Assembly (NCBI GenBank): GCA_017437065.1
Contig: JAFSBX010000137.1
Coordinates: forward strand, 1-46,514
From: Lachnospiraceae bacterium
GTDB lineage: Bacteria; Bacillota; Clostridia; Lachnospirales; Lachnospiraceae
Reading direction: 5' to 3'
Length of the DNA stretch: 46,514 nt
Shown: piece after piece, positions 24,474 through 34,800 of the stretch
How positions within the stretch are numbered: the first letter of the stretch is position 1
Layout: every line of letters begins with the position of its first letter
The notes under the pieces: generated by a model
Databases searched by the model: none
The model's input: the letters and a program-made list of their open reading frames with translations, nothing else
Told to the model about the DNA's origin: nothing
Made by a program: the position numbers and the translations under genes

Positions 24474-25443
24474 TGTCAAATTCGGGAATAAAGCTTTCTG
24501 CTGCTACGTCTCCTTCCTGAATAAAACCATTTTCCACACCGAGGGATATGGCATAATCTACAAGTGCTTCGTAATCATCAGGGGAAACTTTGCGGTTAAG
24601 CTCAGGAAGTCCGGCTACTTGTTTTAATGGAGTATATTGGTTCATAATACTGATATATATTTGATTGCCGAATGTGTTATACAGATATTTTATGACGGAT
24701 TTTGAGTCTTCCAGACAGCCGGGTAAGAGCAGATGACGTACAATGGTTCCTTTACAGATGTAGGCTTCGTCATCATACTGGTCTGCAGTAAGCAAAATGC
24801 CGTCTTTGGTACGAAAAAGCGGTTCTCCGGTTTGGCGTACCATTTCCGTAATTGCAAGAGAGGCTTTTTCAAAATAATCTGTGGCATGAGAATACTTCCC
24901 ACTTAATTCAGAACTGAAATATTTTAAATCAGGAAGATAGACATCAATCAGCCCGTCCAGCATTTGCAACATTTCGACAGATTCATAGCCACTTGAATTG
25001 TAAATAACCGGAATGGAAAGTCCGTTCTTTTTCGCGTTCATAAGTGCATCTATAATTTGTGGAATAAAATGTGTTGGGGTAACCAGATTTATATTATTTG
25101 CGTTTTTGTCCTGAAGCTCTAAAAAAATTTCTGAAAGTCGAGTGGTAGAAATAGCTTTGCCTTTTTTTCTATGTGCGATATCATAATTCTGGCAAAAGAT
25201 GCAACCTAAGTTGCAACCGGAAAAGAATACGGTTCCCGAGCCTTCTTTTCCTGAAATGCAGGGCTCCTCCCACATATGAAGTGCTGCTCTGGCGATGACA
25301 GGTTCGCTACCTACGCCACAGACACCAAAGTTATTATGTGTTCTGTCTGCATGGCAGTTGCGAGGACAAAGAGTGCAGTCTGACATAAGCTTTTTATTAG
25401 AATTTTCTGTAGTAATTTTTTTCTTATCTGTATCTATTTTCAT
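24460..25443 (-). CDS. PflA-like radical SAM protein
   Basis: This 327-residue protein has an N-terminal cysteine motif CTLCPRNC with CGVG, then the radical SAM motif CNLGCIFC in FFSGCNLGCIFCQNYDIA. This layout is that of the putative pyruvate formate-lyase activating enzyme family related to AmmeMemoRadiSam proteins. The protein substrate is unknown and no glycyl radical enzyme is in the window. The first ATG (25443) lacks a clear ribosome binding site; MSDCTLCP at 25386 is an alternative start. It has no link to the RiPP cluster. Confidence 0.82.
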   Translation of the reverse strand: MKIDTDKKKITTENSNKKLMSDCTLCPRNCHADRTHNNFGVCGVGSEPVIARAALHMWEEPCISGKEGSGTVFFSGCNLGCIFCQNYDIAHRKKGKAISTTRLSEIFLELQDKNANNINLVTPTHFIPQIIDALMNAKKNGLSIPVIYNSSGYESVEMLQMLDGLIDVYLPDLKYFSSELSGKYSHATDYFEKASLAITEMVRQTGEPLFRTKDGILLTADQYDDEAYICKGTIVRHLLLPGCLEDSKSVIKYLYNTFGNQIYISIMNQYTPLKQVAGLPELNRKVSPDDYEALVDYAISLGVENGFIQEGDVAAESFIPEFDSSGI

Positions 25444-25474
25444 GATTATTTCACTATTTTAAAAAATATTAAAA

Positions 25475-25738
25475 CCGTGCGTTTTTCCTCGAACTAAGCT
25501 CACACACGTTACCTTTACAGTTAACTCCGCCAGGCACCCTTACGGCACATGAGAGGTTCTACTTAGTGCTGCTTTGTTCCCAACCTGACACGGTTCATAG
25601 ATTCCCATTGCGTAAGACCCAAACTTCAACGCCACTTATAAAGGGCAGCTATACAAGCAATAGCCCTCAGTCAAACATCACCCCTACTAGAGCGGATTGT
25701 AGGTACAGGGCACCGCTAACGCCCCGGCTGCACGGTCT
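25475..25738 (-). ncRNA. ffs: Signal recognition particle RNA, large Firmicute type
   Basis: Read on the minus strand, GCGGTGCCCTGTACCT and CAATCCGCTCTAG form the Alu-like 5' domain. GGGTCTTACGCAATGGGAATC and GTGTCAGGTTGGGAACAAAG form the S domain, and ATGTGCCGTAAGGGTGCCTGG follows. The ends CCGTGC and GCACGG pair, giving about 264 nt, the size of Bacillus scRNA. The apical GGAA loop is kept, with U-A and G-C closing pairs where Bacillus has C-G pairs, as expected for a functional helix. It binds Ffh and targets membrane proteins. It fills the gap between tadA and the PflA-like gene. Confidence 0.95.
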
Positions 25739-25754
25739 TTTAAGTATACTGTTT

Positions 25755-26273
25755 TTATATGGTTTTGTCAACAGATTCCATAGCTTTTCCGTTTTTCCGT
25801 TCTTCTTTTTCCCTCTTATTTCGCACACGAAGTTCTTTAAAAAAAGAAGTCAGCATATGAGAACATTCTTCTACCAGCACACCTCGTGTTACCTCTACCT
25901 GATGATTGAATTCCGGCATTTCCAAAATGTTTAAAATGGAGCCGCCACAGCCGGCCTTCGGATTCATACTTCCCATCACAACGCGGGTGACGCGGGCTTG
26001 TACAATGGCACCAGCACACATCTGACATGGCTCTAACGTTACATAGAGGGTGCAGTCCTCCAGCCTCCAGTCACCGATTTTTTTGCTTGCTTTGTTAATG
26101 GCGGTAATTTCCGCATGTGCAAGCGTGTTTTTATCGGTATTTCTGCGATTGTAGCCACGTCCGATAATTTTTCCGTCATAAACAATCACGCATCCGATAG
26201 GTACTTCGCCCAGAGCGTAAGCTTTTTTTGCCTGACGGATGGCTTCCTTCATATATTTTTCATCTAAATCCAT
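25755..26273 (-). CDS. tadA: tRNA-specific adenosine deaminase
   Basis: This 172-residue protein has the zinc and catalytic motifs HAEITAI (His ligand and proton-shuttling Glu) and PCQMCAGA (two Cys ligands), with NPKAGCGGS typical of TadA. It converts wobble adenosine 34 of tRNA-Arg(ACG) to inosine. The ATG at 26273 follows TTGAGG; an upstream ATG at 26291 lacks such a site. It is followed by the SRP RNA on the same strand, a pairing also seen in other Firmicutes. Confidence 0.95.
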   Translation of the reverse strand: MDLDEKYMKEAIRQAKKAYALGEVPIGCVIVYDGKIIGRGYNRRNTDKNTLAHAEITAINKASKKIGDWRLEDCTLYVTLEPCQMCAGAIVQARVTRVVMGSMNPKAGCGGSILNILEMPEFNHQVEVTRGVLVEECSHMLTSFFKELRVRNKREKEERKNGKAMESVDKTI

Positions 26274-26406
26274 AATAGTAACCTCAATCAATGTCTTGTA
26301 GTTTGTTTTAAATAAGCATCCAAGTCATATTTCATTTACAAGTATTATGCGGTAAAATAAAAGAAGCGTCAAGAAGAGATACGGAATAGGGAGCTGAGAC
26401 AGATAA

Positions 26407-27114
26407 ATGCAGATACATGGATTGAACAAAACAACACTGTTAGATTATCCTGAGCATGTTGCGGCAACAGTTTTTACCGGCGGATGTAATTTTCGATGTC
26501 CGTTTTGTCACAATAAAGATTTAGTTTTAAATCCGTCGGGACAGCCGATGTTTAAAGAAGAGGAAGTATTGGCTTTTTTGAAAAAAAGAAAAGGAATCAT
26601 TACAGGTGTCTGCGTGACGGGAGGGGAACCTACCCTGCAGCCTGATTTAAAAGAATTCCTAAGGAAAGTAAAAGATATTGGATTGAATGTGAAGTTGGAT
26701 ACAAACGGATATCGCCCTGAAGTTTTGATAGAATTGGTGGAAAGCAGACTTGTGGACTATGTGGCAATGGATATTAAATCGTCTAAAGCGGGTTATATTG
26801 TTGCAACCGGCTGTGAATACATGAATAAGTTCGATGTGAATAATATCGAAAAATCAATAGCATACCTTATGCAGAATAAAATTCCGTATGAATTTCGAAC
26901 TACCATAGTTAAAGAGTTGCATACAGAAAAAGAGATAGAAGAAATCGGTAATTGGATAAAGGGCTGTAAATCATATTTTCTTCAGTCTTATGAAGAAAAT
27001 GAAAATGTTATTGAGCGAGGCTTTCATGCCTGTTCCAAAGAAAAGATGATTGAATTTTTGGAAATATTAAAACAGTATATTGACAATGTACAATTGCGGG
27101 GAATAACAATTTGA
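26407..27114 (+). CDS. Anaerobic ribonucleotide reductase activase-like radical SAM protein
   Basis: This 235-residue protein has the radical SAM motif CNFRCPFC in TGGCNFRCPFCHNKDLV, and VTGGEPTLQ (GGE). The N-terminus IHGLNKTTLLDYPEHVAATVF is that of the NrdG2-type family, which puts a glycyl radical on the class III ribonucleotide reductase. No nrdD gene is adjacent, so the partner must be elsewhere and the assignment rests on family resemblance. The start ATG has GGGAGCTGAGAC upstream. Confidence 0.85.
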   Translation: MQIHGLNKTTLLDYPEHVAATVFTGGCNFRCPFCHNKDLVLNPSGQPMFKEEEVLAFLKKRKGIITGVCVTGGEPTLQPDLKEFLRKVKDIGLNVKLDTNGYRPEVLIELVESRLVDYVAMDIKSSKAGYIVATGCEYMNKFDVNNIEKSIAYLMQNKIPYEFRTTIVKELHTEKEIEEIGNWIKGCKSYFLQSYEENENVIERGFHACSKEKMIEFLEILKQYIDNVQLRGITI

Positions 27115-27171
27115 ACCGGAGAAAAACTTATAAGCTGTAAAAAGTTGTACGTAGAGAGGAGTTTTGCAGAT

Positions 27172-28797
27172 ATGATTTCCTTTATTATGAGTCTTGTATT
27201 ACTGGGAGGCTTTTATGATTGGAGTGTTTCGATTACAGGAATTTGCATCTTAATTGAAATACTCGTTCTATATTGCAGGAAAAAGCCGATTTATAAAAAG
27301 AAAAAAGATTACTTCATGTGGATTCCGGCGATTGTTTTTTTGTGGATGTTTGCAGTAACATTTTGGTCCCTGGATTATTCGGAGAATTTACTGGGTATTT
27401 TGCGGGGAGGAGTAATTCTTTTTTGGATGTATCTCTGTTTTCAGATGGAAGAGACCGAAAAGCAGAAAATATTTGCAATCATCCCCTATTTGGGGGCAAT
27501 TATGGTTGGTATAGGGATAGTTAGTCTGCTGAATGAGAATTTGGCAGCAAATTTCTGGCAGGCAAGGCGTTTTGGAGGATTTTTTCAGTATGCCAATACA
27601 TGTGCATTTTTTTTGATGATAGGGATGATTTTGCAGGGGAAGAAAATAGAACAGGAAAAGAAGTTAAATTGTCAAAAAAGTATATTATCCTTAGCTATAT
27701 TGGTTATTTTGCTTGTGGGACTGTTTCTGACAGGAAGCAGAAGTATTTTACTTTTATTTCTTGCATGGGGAATTTACAAGGCGATAAGAATAAAAAGACT
27801 GCGTCTTCCATTCCTTATAACAGCAGCAGTATGCCTTATAGTGGCCTATGTGTATGGGATGATAGCAAAAGACAATCAGAATATTGCCAGAATTTTCACG
27901 ATTTTTCAGTCAAATAGTACAATTTATGGAAGAATTTTGTATGATATAGATGCGCTTTCCATTGTCAAAGAGCATCCGCTTGGTCTTGGATATATGGGAT
28001 ATTATTATATTCAGCCGGCGGTGCAGACAGGAGTTTATACCACTCGATTTGTGCATAATGATGTGTTACAGGTAATGGTTGATTATGGAATTCCGACGTT
28101 AATATTAATACTTACATATTTGGGATATCAGCTGTTAAAAGGAAAACAGAGTGCACAGCAGAAAGAACTTATAGTACTTCTCGTGCTGGCCTCACTCATG
28201 GATTTTCATTTGCAATATATGAGTTTGCTGATGCTTTTGGTATTGTGCTTTGATTTAGGAGAAAAAGAATGTGTGAAAAAGAGGAAAGAGCTGCGAGAGA
28301 ACTATGTTTTCTTCGGAATCAGCATTGTGATAGGAGTTTATTTTACCGTTGCTTTTGTTGCGCATTACTTTGGAAACAATAAATTGGCGATGATGCTTTT
28401 CAATGATTATACAAAAGCACAGATACAAAGTCTGAACGAATGCTCGGATAAAGAGGAAGCGGTGAAACTGGCAGATGATATTCTTTCACATAATTCTTAT
28501 GTATCGGAAGCGTATCATATAAAGGTTTATGCTTCGGTAATGGATGGAGATTTCCTGCAGGCAGCAGAGTTCATAGATAAGTCACTTTCGCTTAGGCGTT
28601 ATGATGTTGAAAGTTATCAACAATATGACAATTTGCTTGAAAAAATGATAGAATTATGCGAAAATATAGACATATTGCACGAAAAGAAAATATTAACAGA
28701 GATAAAAGCGGAGTTACCTCAAAGACTTGCAGCATTAGAGGAAGAAACGCACCCTATTGCGTTTAAATTACGTGACGTCCCACGGTTTATGTGGTGA
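27172..28797 (+). CDS. O-antigen ligase / Wzy-like membrane protein
   Basis: The protein has about 541 residues. Some ten or more membrane spans fill the first 400. The large loop has LGLGYMGYYYIQPAV followed by YTTRFVHNDVLQVMVDYGIP, the pattern of Wzy_C/WaaL proteins that join polysaccharide chains. The last 130 residues are soluble and helical, possibly TPR-like (NSYVSEAYHIKVYASVMDGD). The ATG at 27172 has GAGGAG about 10 bases upstream. The stop is 29 bases before a giant surface-protein gene, so a shared transcript is likely. The substrate is unknown. Confidence 0.8.
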   Translation: MISFIMSLVLLGGFYDWSVSITGICILIEILVLYCRKKPIYKKKKDYFMWIPAIVFLWMFAVTFWSLDYSENLLGILRGGVILFWMYLCFQMEETEKQKIFAIIPYLGAIMVGIGIVSLLNENLAANFWQARRFGGFFQYANTCAFFLMIGMILQGKKIEQEKKLNCQKSILSLAILVILLVGLFLTGSRSILLLFLAWGIYKAIRIKRLRLPFLITAAVCLIVAYVYGMIAKDNQNIARIFTIFQSNSTIYGRILYDIDALSIVKEHPLGLGYMGYYYIQPAVQTGVYTTRFVHNDVLQVMVDYGIPTLILILTYLGYQLLKGKQSAQQKELIVLLVLASLMDFHLQYMSLLMLLVLCFDLGEKECVKKRKELRENYVFFGISIVIGVYFTVAFVAHYFGNNKLAMMLFNDYTKAQIQSLNECSDKEEAVKLADDILSHNSYVSEAYHIKVYASVMDGDFLQAAEFIDKSLSLRRYDVESYQQYDNLLEKMIELCENIDILHEKKILTEIKAELPQRLAALEEETHPIAFKLRDVPRFMW

Positions 28798-28826
28798 TAA
28801 TAAAAAATTACATAGGAGGAAGATAC

Positions 28827-31800
28827 ATGAGAAAACTAGCAATTCTTTTGGCAGCAGTTCTTGCAATTGAGCTGTGCTGTCCGGCTACTGTATTTGCACA
28901 GACGGCAACATATGCAGTGGAAGAAACGGCAGACGAAGCGGAAATTTTAGAAGAATCTAACGAAGAAGTAGTCGAAGAAACGTTAGAAGAGTCTACGGAA
29001 GAAGTAGACGAGGAAACGTTGGAAGAGTCTACGGAAGAAGCAGTCGAAGAAACGTTGGAAGAATCTACGGAAGAAGTAGACGAGGAAACGTTGGAAGAGT
29101 CTACGGAAGAAGTAGCTGAAGAAACGTTGGAAGAGTCTACGGAAGAAGTAGCTGAAGAAACGTTGGAAGAGTCTACGGAAGAAGTAGCTGAGGAAACGTT
29201 GGAAGAGTCTACCGAGGTAGTAGCTGAAGAAACGTTGGAAGAGTCTGCCGAAGAAGCAACTGAAGAAACAGAGGATGAATTATCAGAAGAGTTCATTAGC
29301 AAAATTCAGAATGCTACGGAGGTTACTTCGAAAACAGTAGACGGTATGATAATTACCGTGTATGACAATGGATACATGACTGTAACAGGAGAACATACAG
29401 ATTCTTGGGCTGATTTTGAATTAAGTGCGGATATTAAAGAGAGAGTTACGGAAATTTATTGTGATTTTACAGCATTTGATGGCGATAATTTTGCGTATTT
29501 ATTTGATGGTTTTAGAAACGTAAAGACAATCACCTTTGGTGAAAACTTTGTAAACAGTACCGGTAAAGTTATAGAGATGAGTAACATGTTTCAGGATTGT
29601 ACATCACTGAGTTCATTGGATATCAGTGATTGGGATGTTGGAAATGTTACCCCGATGGGAAAGATGTTTTCTAACTGTTCCTCATTAACTACTTTGCAGG
29701 CGAATAATTGGAACACCGGTAAAGTTACAGATATGAGCTATATGTTTCATAATTGTACAGCGTTAACATCTTTAAACATAAGTGGTTGGAACACAAGCAG
29801 TGTGACAGATATGTCCGGTATGTTTAAGGATTGTACATCACTGAAATCTTTGAATATAAATGACTGGAATGTAAGTAAAGTTACAGACATGAGCAGTATG
29901 TTTTCCGGATGTACAGTGCTGACTACATTAGATTTAAGTAAGTGGAATCTTGGCGCTGGTGAATTGGCGTATATGTTTTACAATTGTCAGGCATTGACAA
30001 CGTTGAATGTAAGTAGCTGGGATACCGGTGAAATTACCGGCATGACCGGTATGTTTATGGATTGTAGCTCCTTAACAACACTGGATGTAAGTAAGTGGGA
30101 TACCGGCAATGTTACATACATGTATGGTATGTTTTCCGGTTGTAATGATTTGACAACATTAGATGTAAGTGGTTGGAACACCGATAAGGTTACAAACATG
30201 AGTTACATGTTTGCGGACTGCGGTAAGCTGACAACCTTGCAGTTAAATGAATGGAACACCGGTAAAGTTACAGATATGAGTCATATGTTTAACAATTGCA
30301 CAGCAATGGAAACATTAGATATAAGTAATTGGAATACCGACAATGTTACTACCATGTATTGGATGTTCCTAAACTGTAAATCCTTGACAGAACTGGATAT
30401 AAATGATTGGAATACTGGCAATGTTACGGATATGAGCAGTATGTTTTCCGGCTGTGAATCTCTTACAGCATTGGATTTAAGTAGTTGGGATATCAGTAAA
30501 GTTACAGAAATGGATGGGATATTTTACGGTGACAACAAGCTACACCTTTTGAAAACACCGGTAAATAATACAATTTCCTATGATTTTGATAATGCGGTAT
30601 TTTGTGAATTTAAGGACGGAATTATTGATACAACTTCTTCTTATAAAGAAATTCCGGTAGGAATGACTACCAGTTTGTCATTAATCAGACCGGACAATCA
30701 TGATTGGTCAAAACAAATAGAACAGGAAGACGGAACAATATTAAATATTTGTTCTATTTGTGGAATCCGGCAGGCACAAACAGGGGTAAAGCTCTTACTT
30801 CAGGAAAATTATTATAATACAAAAAGCGGTTATCCGTTATTTGCAGTATTTGTAATTCCGAAAGATACGATTTCGGGCAGCTCCTTTACATTGGAATCAC
30901 TTACATTAGCGGTGGACGATGGAAAAGAAAAGGAACTTACTGTAGGAAAGTCAACAGTGCAGAGGTACTATCTGGGTAATAACAGTTCGACATATGCAGG
31001 ATATACTCTTGGATTTAATGCAGGGTATGATAAAACGATTTCTGCAGGTGAGCATACACTTACATACAAAGCTGTAATTAATAACGGAACAGAGTCTTTT
31101 GAAGTCTCTGTTTCAAAAAAGGCACAGTTCATAGATGATTTGGCAAGTAAAGAATGCGTGATTCCATTAAAGTCCACGGAAAATACGCAATATATGTCTT
31201 CCCTTAAGGGAAATTACGTCAAAATGATATATCATCGTGTAGGAAGTTTTCAGAGCAGTTCGGAAAAATTCAAGACAATGAAATTCCGAAATCATGAGAC
31301 AAAAAAAGAAGTACCTGTTAAGATAGTCAGCAAAAAACAAGAGTATGGAAGTTCTAAAATAGCTGATACCCGTTACGGAACATTTGTGGAAGAGGAACTG
31401 GGAGTTACTGTTTATGGAACTGAGATTATTCCGGAAGATGCATACGGCGGATGGTCAGACATCAGTATTCAGTTGACAGAGGATATACCGGTAGGAATTT
31501 ATGATGTGGTATATGTATCTACCACAGGAAGAGAATATATTTTTGAAGAACGCTATGAGGCAACTGACAAAACGGTTGTATTTGAGGTCAGAGATACAGT
31601 GACAGCTGCGAAATCAAGTACTGATGAAGGAATTATGAATGCAGTTCCGGTTTATGCAGATAACAGTGGAAATTATGTTTCCATATTTGTGTATGGCTTA
31701 AACTTAAGTAAGAACAACATACCTATATTCTATAACAATGGTAAAACAGCAGCTATTACAGAGTACGATACAAATGATACTTTGTGCGGTGTGGAAGAAT

Positions 31801-34800
31801 GGGAATATGGTTTTGATTTTTCCGTAAGAAAGAATGATTCATCTGCAGGGGAATGGGTCACAGAAAGTAATATTCCCGTTAAAGTAAGCGGAGATGTTAT
31901 ATACACAGAACATCCATGGACAAATGAGCCGGCAGAAGGAAGTGAAGATGGGTTTATCATATCTTATTACAGAGAATCTCCGGCATATCGCCATGAGTAC
32001 AATATCCATGATAAATATGTCAGATATTATCTTTCACCGGAATATGTAAAGGCAGGAGATAAAATAGAAGTAACTCCTTGGAATAAATATCCTTTATTTG
32101 GAGATCCGGAGTATGTATTTGAAGCAGTTGTTCAGGATAACGGAATTGAACACTATATAGAATTTTTAAGTGATACTCAATTTTATCAAAAATACAACGA
32201 AATATCATGGGGTGCTTACATAAGAAAAAAAGGAGAAACCGAATATTTTAGTGTGTCAAACTACTGGGAGCCGGGTGCAACTATAGCTGATAATATTACT
32301 GTTCCGGCAAACTGCAGATGGGAAATCCATCCGGCAAAGGATGTAGGGAATGTAATTTACAGCGGTTCGACCACAACCAAAAAGAAGGTTTTAAACGTTT
32401 CACAGGTAAACAATCTTGCAGGCAAGGGTGCTTTCCGTATTTGTATTTATAATGCGAATGGAAAGGCAATAGATGGAGGAAAATACTTAACTTACTTTGG
32501 AGGCAGTCCGGCATATAAAATTGAATATGTGTTAAATGGCGGTGAAAATAATCCGGATAATCCGGCAGAGTATGCTTCTGAACAAGCTGTTACACTGGCA
32601 GCACCGGCAAAATATGGCTATGTATTTGGCGGATGGTATTCCGATGCAAAACTGACAAAGAAAGTAACCAAGATTGCCAAAGGAAGTAAAGGCGATAAGA
32701 CGTTCTATGCAAAATGGACATTAAGTAAATATAGTATCGTGTATAACGCAAATGGTGGTTCAGGTAGCGTAAAAGCAACTTCCTGTAAATTCGATACCGA
32801 AGCAACCGTAGCAGTAAACAAGTTTAAGAAAAAAGGATACGTTTTTGAAGAGTGGAACACGAAAAAAGATGGAACCGGAACTGCATATAAAGAAAATGAA
32901 AAAGTGTTGAATCTGACAGCTGAAAATAGTGATAAGATTCAATTGTATGCAATCTGGAGACCGGTTACATATACCGTGATACTTGATAAAAATGCATCGG
33001 ATGCGATGTTTGGAGAAATAACTGAGGCAGATGTTGCTGTAGATTACAGTTATGAAGATGAAATAGTTCTTTCCGGAAAAGAATATGAAAGAACAGGATA
33101 TACACTGTCATCATGGAATAAAAAAGCAAACGGTAAGGGTACAAAATATGTATTTGGTAAACCTTATAAAAAACTGACAGCGACAGATGGAACTGATGTT
33201 ACATTATATGCTGTTTGGACGCGTAATACTTATAAAATTACATACAATCTTGACGGTGGTAAAATTAAGGGTGCAAATCCGAAGAAATATTATGTAGATT
33301 CAGCAACGATTGTTTTAAAAGAGCCGACAAAAGCGGGATTTACCTTTGAAGGCTGGTATGAGACGGATGAAGAAGGTAACTTTATCGGAGAAAAAATTAC
33401 AAAAATTGAGAAAGGATCCCACGAAAATCTGGAACTTACTGCAAAATGGGCACCGATGAGTTACGAAGTGGAATTATATCCGAATACGGATAAATATGTG
33501 AGTGACGAAAATCAGGGTACAATAAAAGAAAGTTATGATTGTAGCCAAAAAGTTTCACCGGCAGACTGGTCAGCATTATATGAACCTATGGAGGAGTGGA
33601 AAAATAAAGGTTATGGAATTATGTACTGGAGCACAAAGCCAAATGGTACAGGGAAGAAATTCTATGACAATAAAACATACTCTGCACTTGCTACTTCCGG
33701 CACTGTAAAGCTCTATGCAAAGTGGGGAATGAAGAAATATGCGATTACCTACGAAAATACAGAAGGAGTTCGTAATACAAACCCTGCGAGCTATACATAT
33801 GATGCGACAAAGAAAATTACACTAAAGAATATCACGAAAAAAGGATATACCTTTGAAGGCTGGTATACAGATGAATCTTTTGCAGAAGGTACAAAAGTTA
33901 CAGAGCTTAACCGCAATGTGTGCAAAAATATTACACTGTATGCGAAACTGACACCAATTTCATATACTGTGAAACTGGCACCAAATGGAAATAATGTGAT
34001 TGCAAATGAAAATCTGAAAGATTCTTTTGTAGTAAACTATGATGAGTCATTTACACTTACAGAGGATTCCTATACAAGGGAACATTACCGAATTGCTTAC
34101 TGGGCTACAAACAGTAAAGGCACCGGTAAAAAGATTAAGAACGGTTCAATCAGCAATCTGACAACAAAGGATAAAGCGACAATTACGTTATATCCGAAGT
34201 GGGAGCTTGTTACTTATACTATTTCATATGAAAATGTGGATTATGAGAAAGTAACAAATAAGAGTCCGAAAAGCTATAAATATAATGCCAAAAAAGATGT
34301 TTCCCTTAAAAATCCGACAAGACCGGGCTATGCATTCGGTGGTTGGTTTACAGAGGATACAACAGCAGAAAGCTTTAATGTAAAAACAGCAAAACGCATT
34401 ACAAAAATAGCAAAAGGAACCGGTGGAGACCTTCATTTGTATGCACTTTGGACACCAATCCAATACAAGATTCAGTTGGTGGCAAATGCAAAAGATGCAG
34501 TAAGCGGAAGTGTTACAATCGGAAGTGCACAAGAGGTTATGAACATTGCATATGGAGATGCGGTTACATTTGCTACGGATTCCTATAAGAGAAAGGGATA
34601 TGTACTCACAGGATTTAGTACGAATAAGAACGGAAAAGGCACAAAATATGCACTTAATGAAGCACAGTATGTTCTTTCCACAAAAGCAAACAAAACGATT
34701 AAGTTATATGCAGTGTGGGAAAAAGTAAAAACTGTAAAAGTATCTGATGTAACAATTTCATCTGCCGCAGGAGAAATAGTGGTACGGTTTGCGCCTAATG

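Noticed and set aside
24460-27114. PflA-like and NrdG-like radical SAM genes as RiPP maturases
   Set aside because: Their N-terminal motifs match activating-enzyme families, they lack SPASM domains, and no small Cys-rich ORF was seen beside them.
28968-29255. Tandem 36-bp repeats as a CRISPR array
   Set aside because: There are no spacers between units, the repeats are in coding phase, and no cas genes are present.
28808-29302. Minus-strand frame rich in Ser-Ser-Val-Asp-Ser repeats
   Set aside because: It is only the reverse reading of the 36-bp coding repeat of the surface protein.
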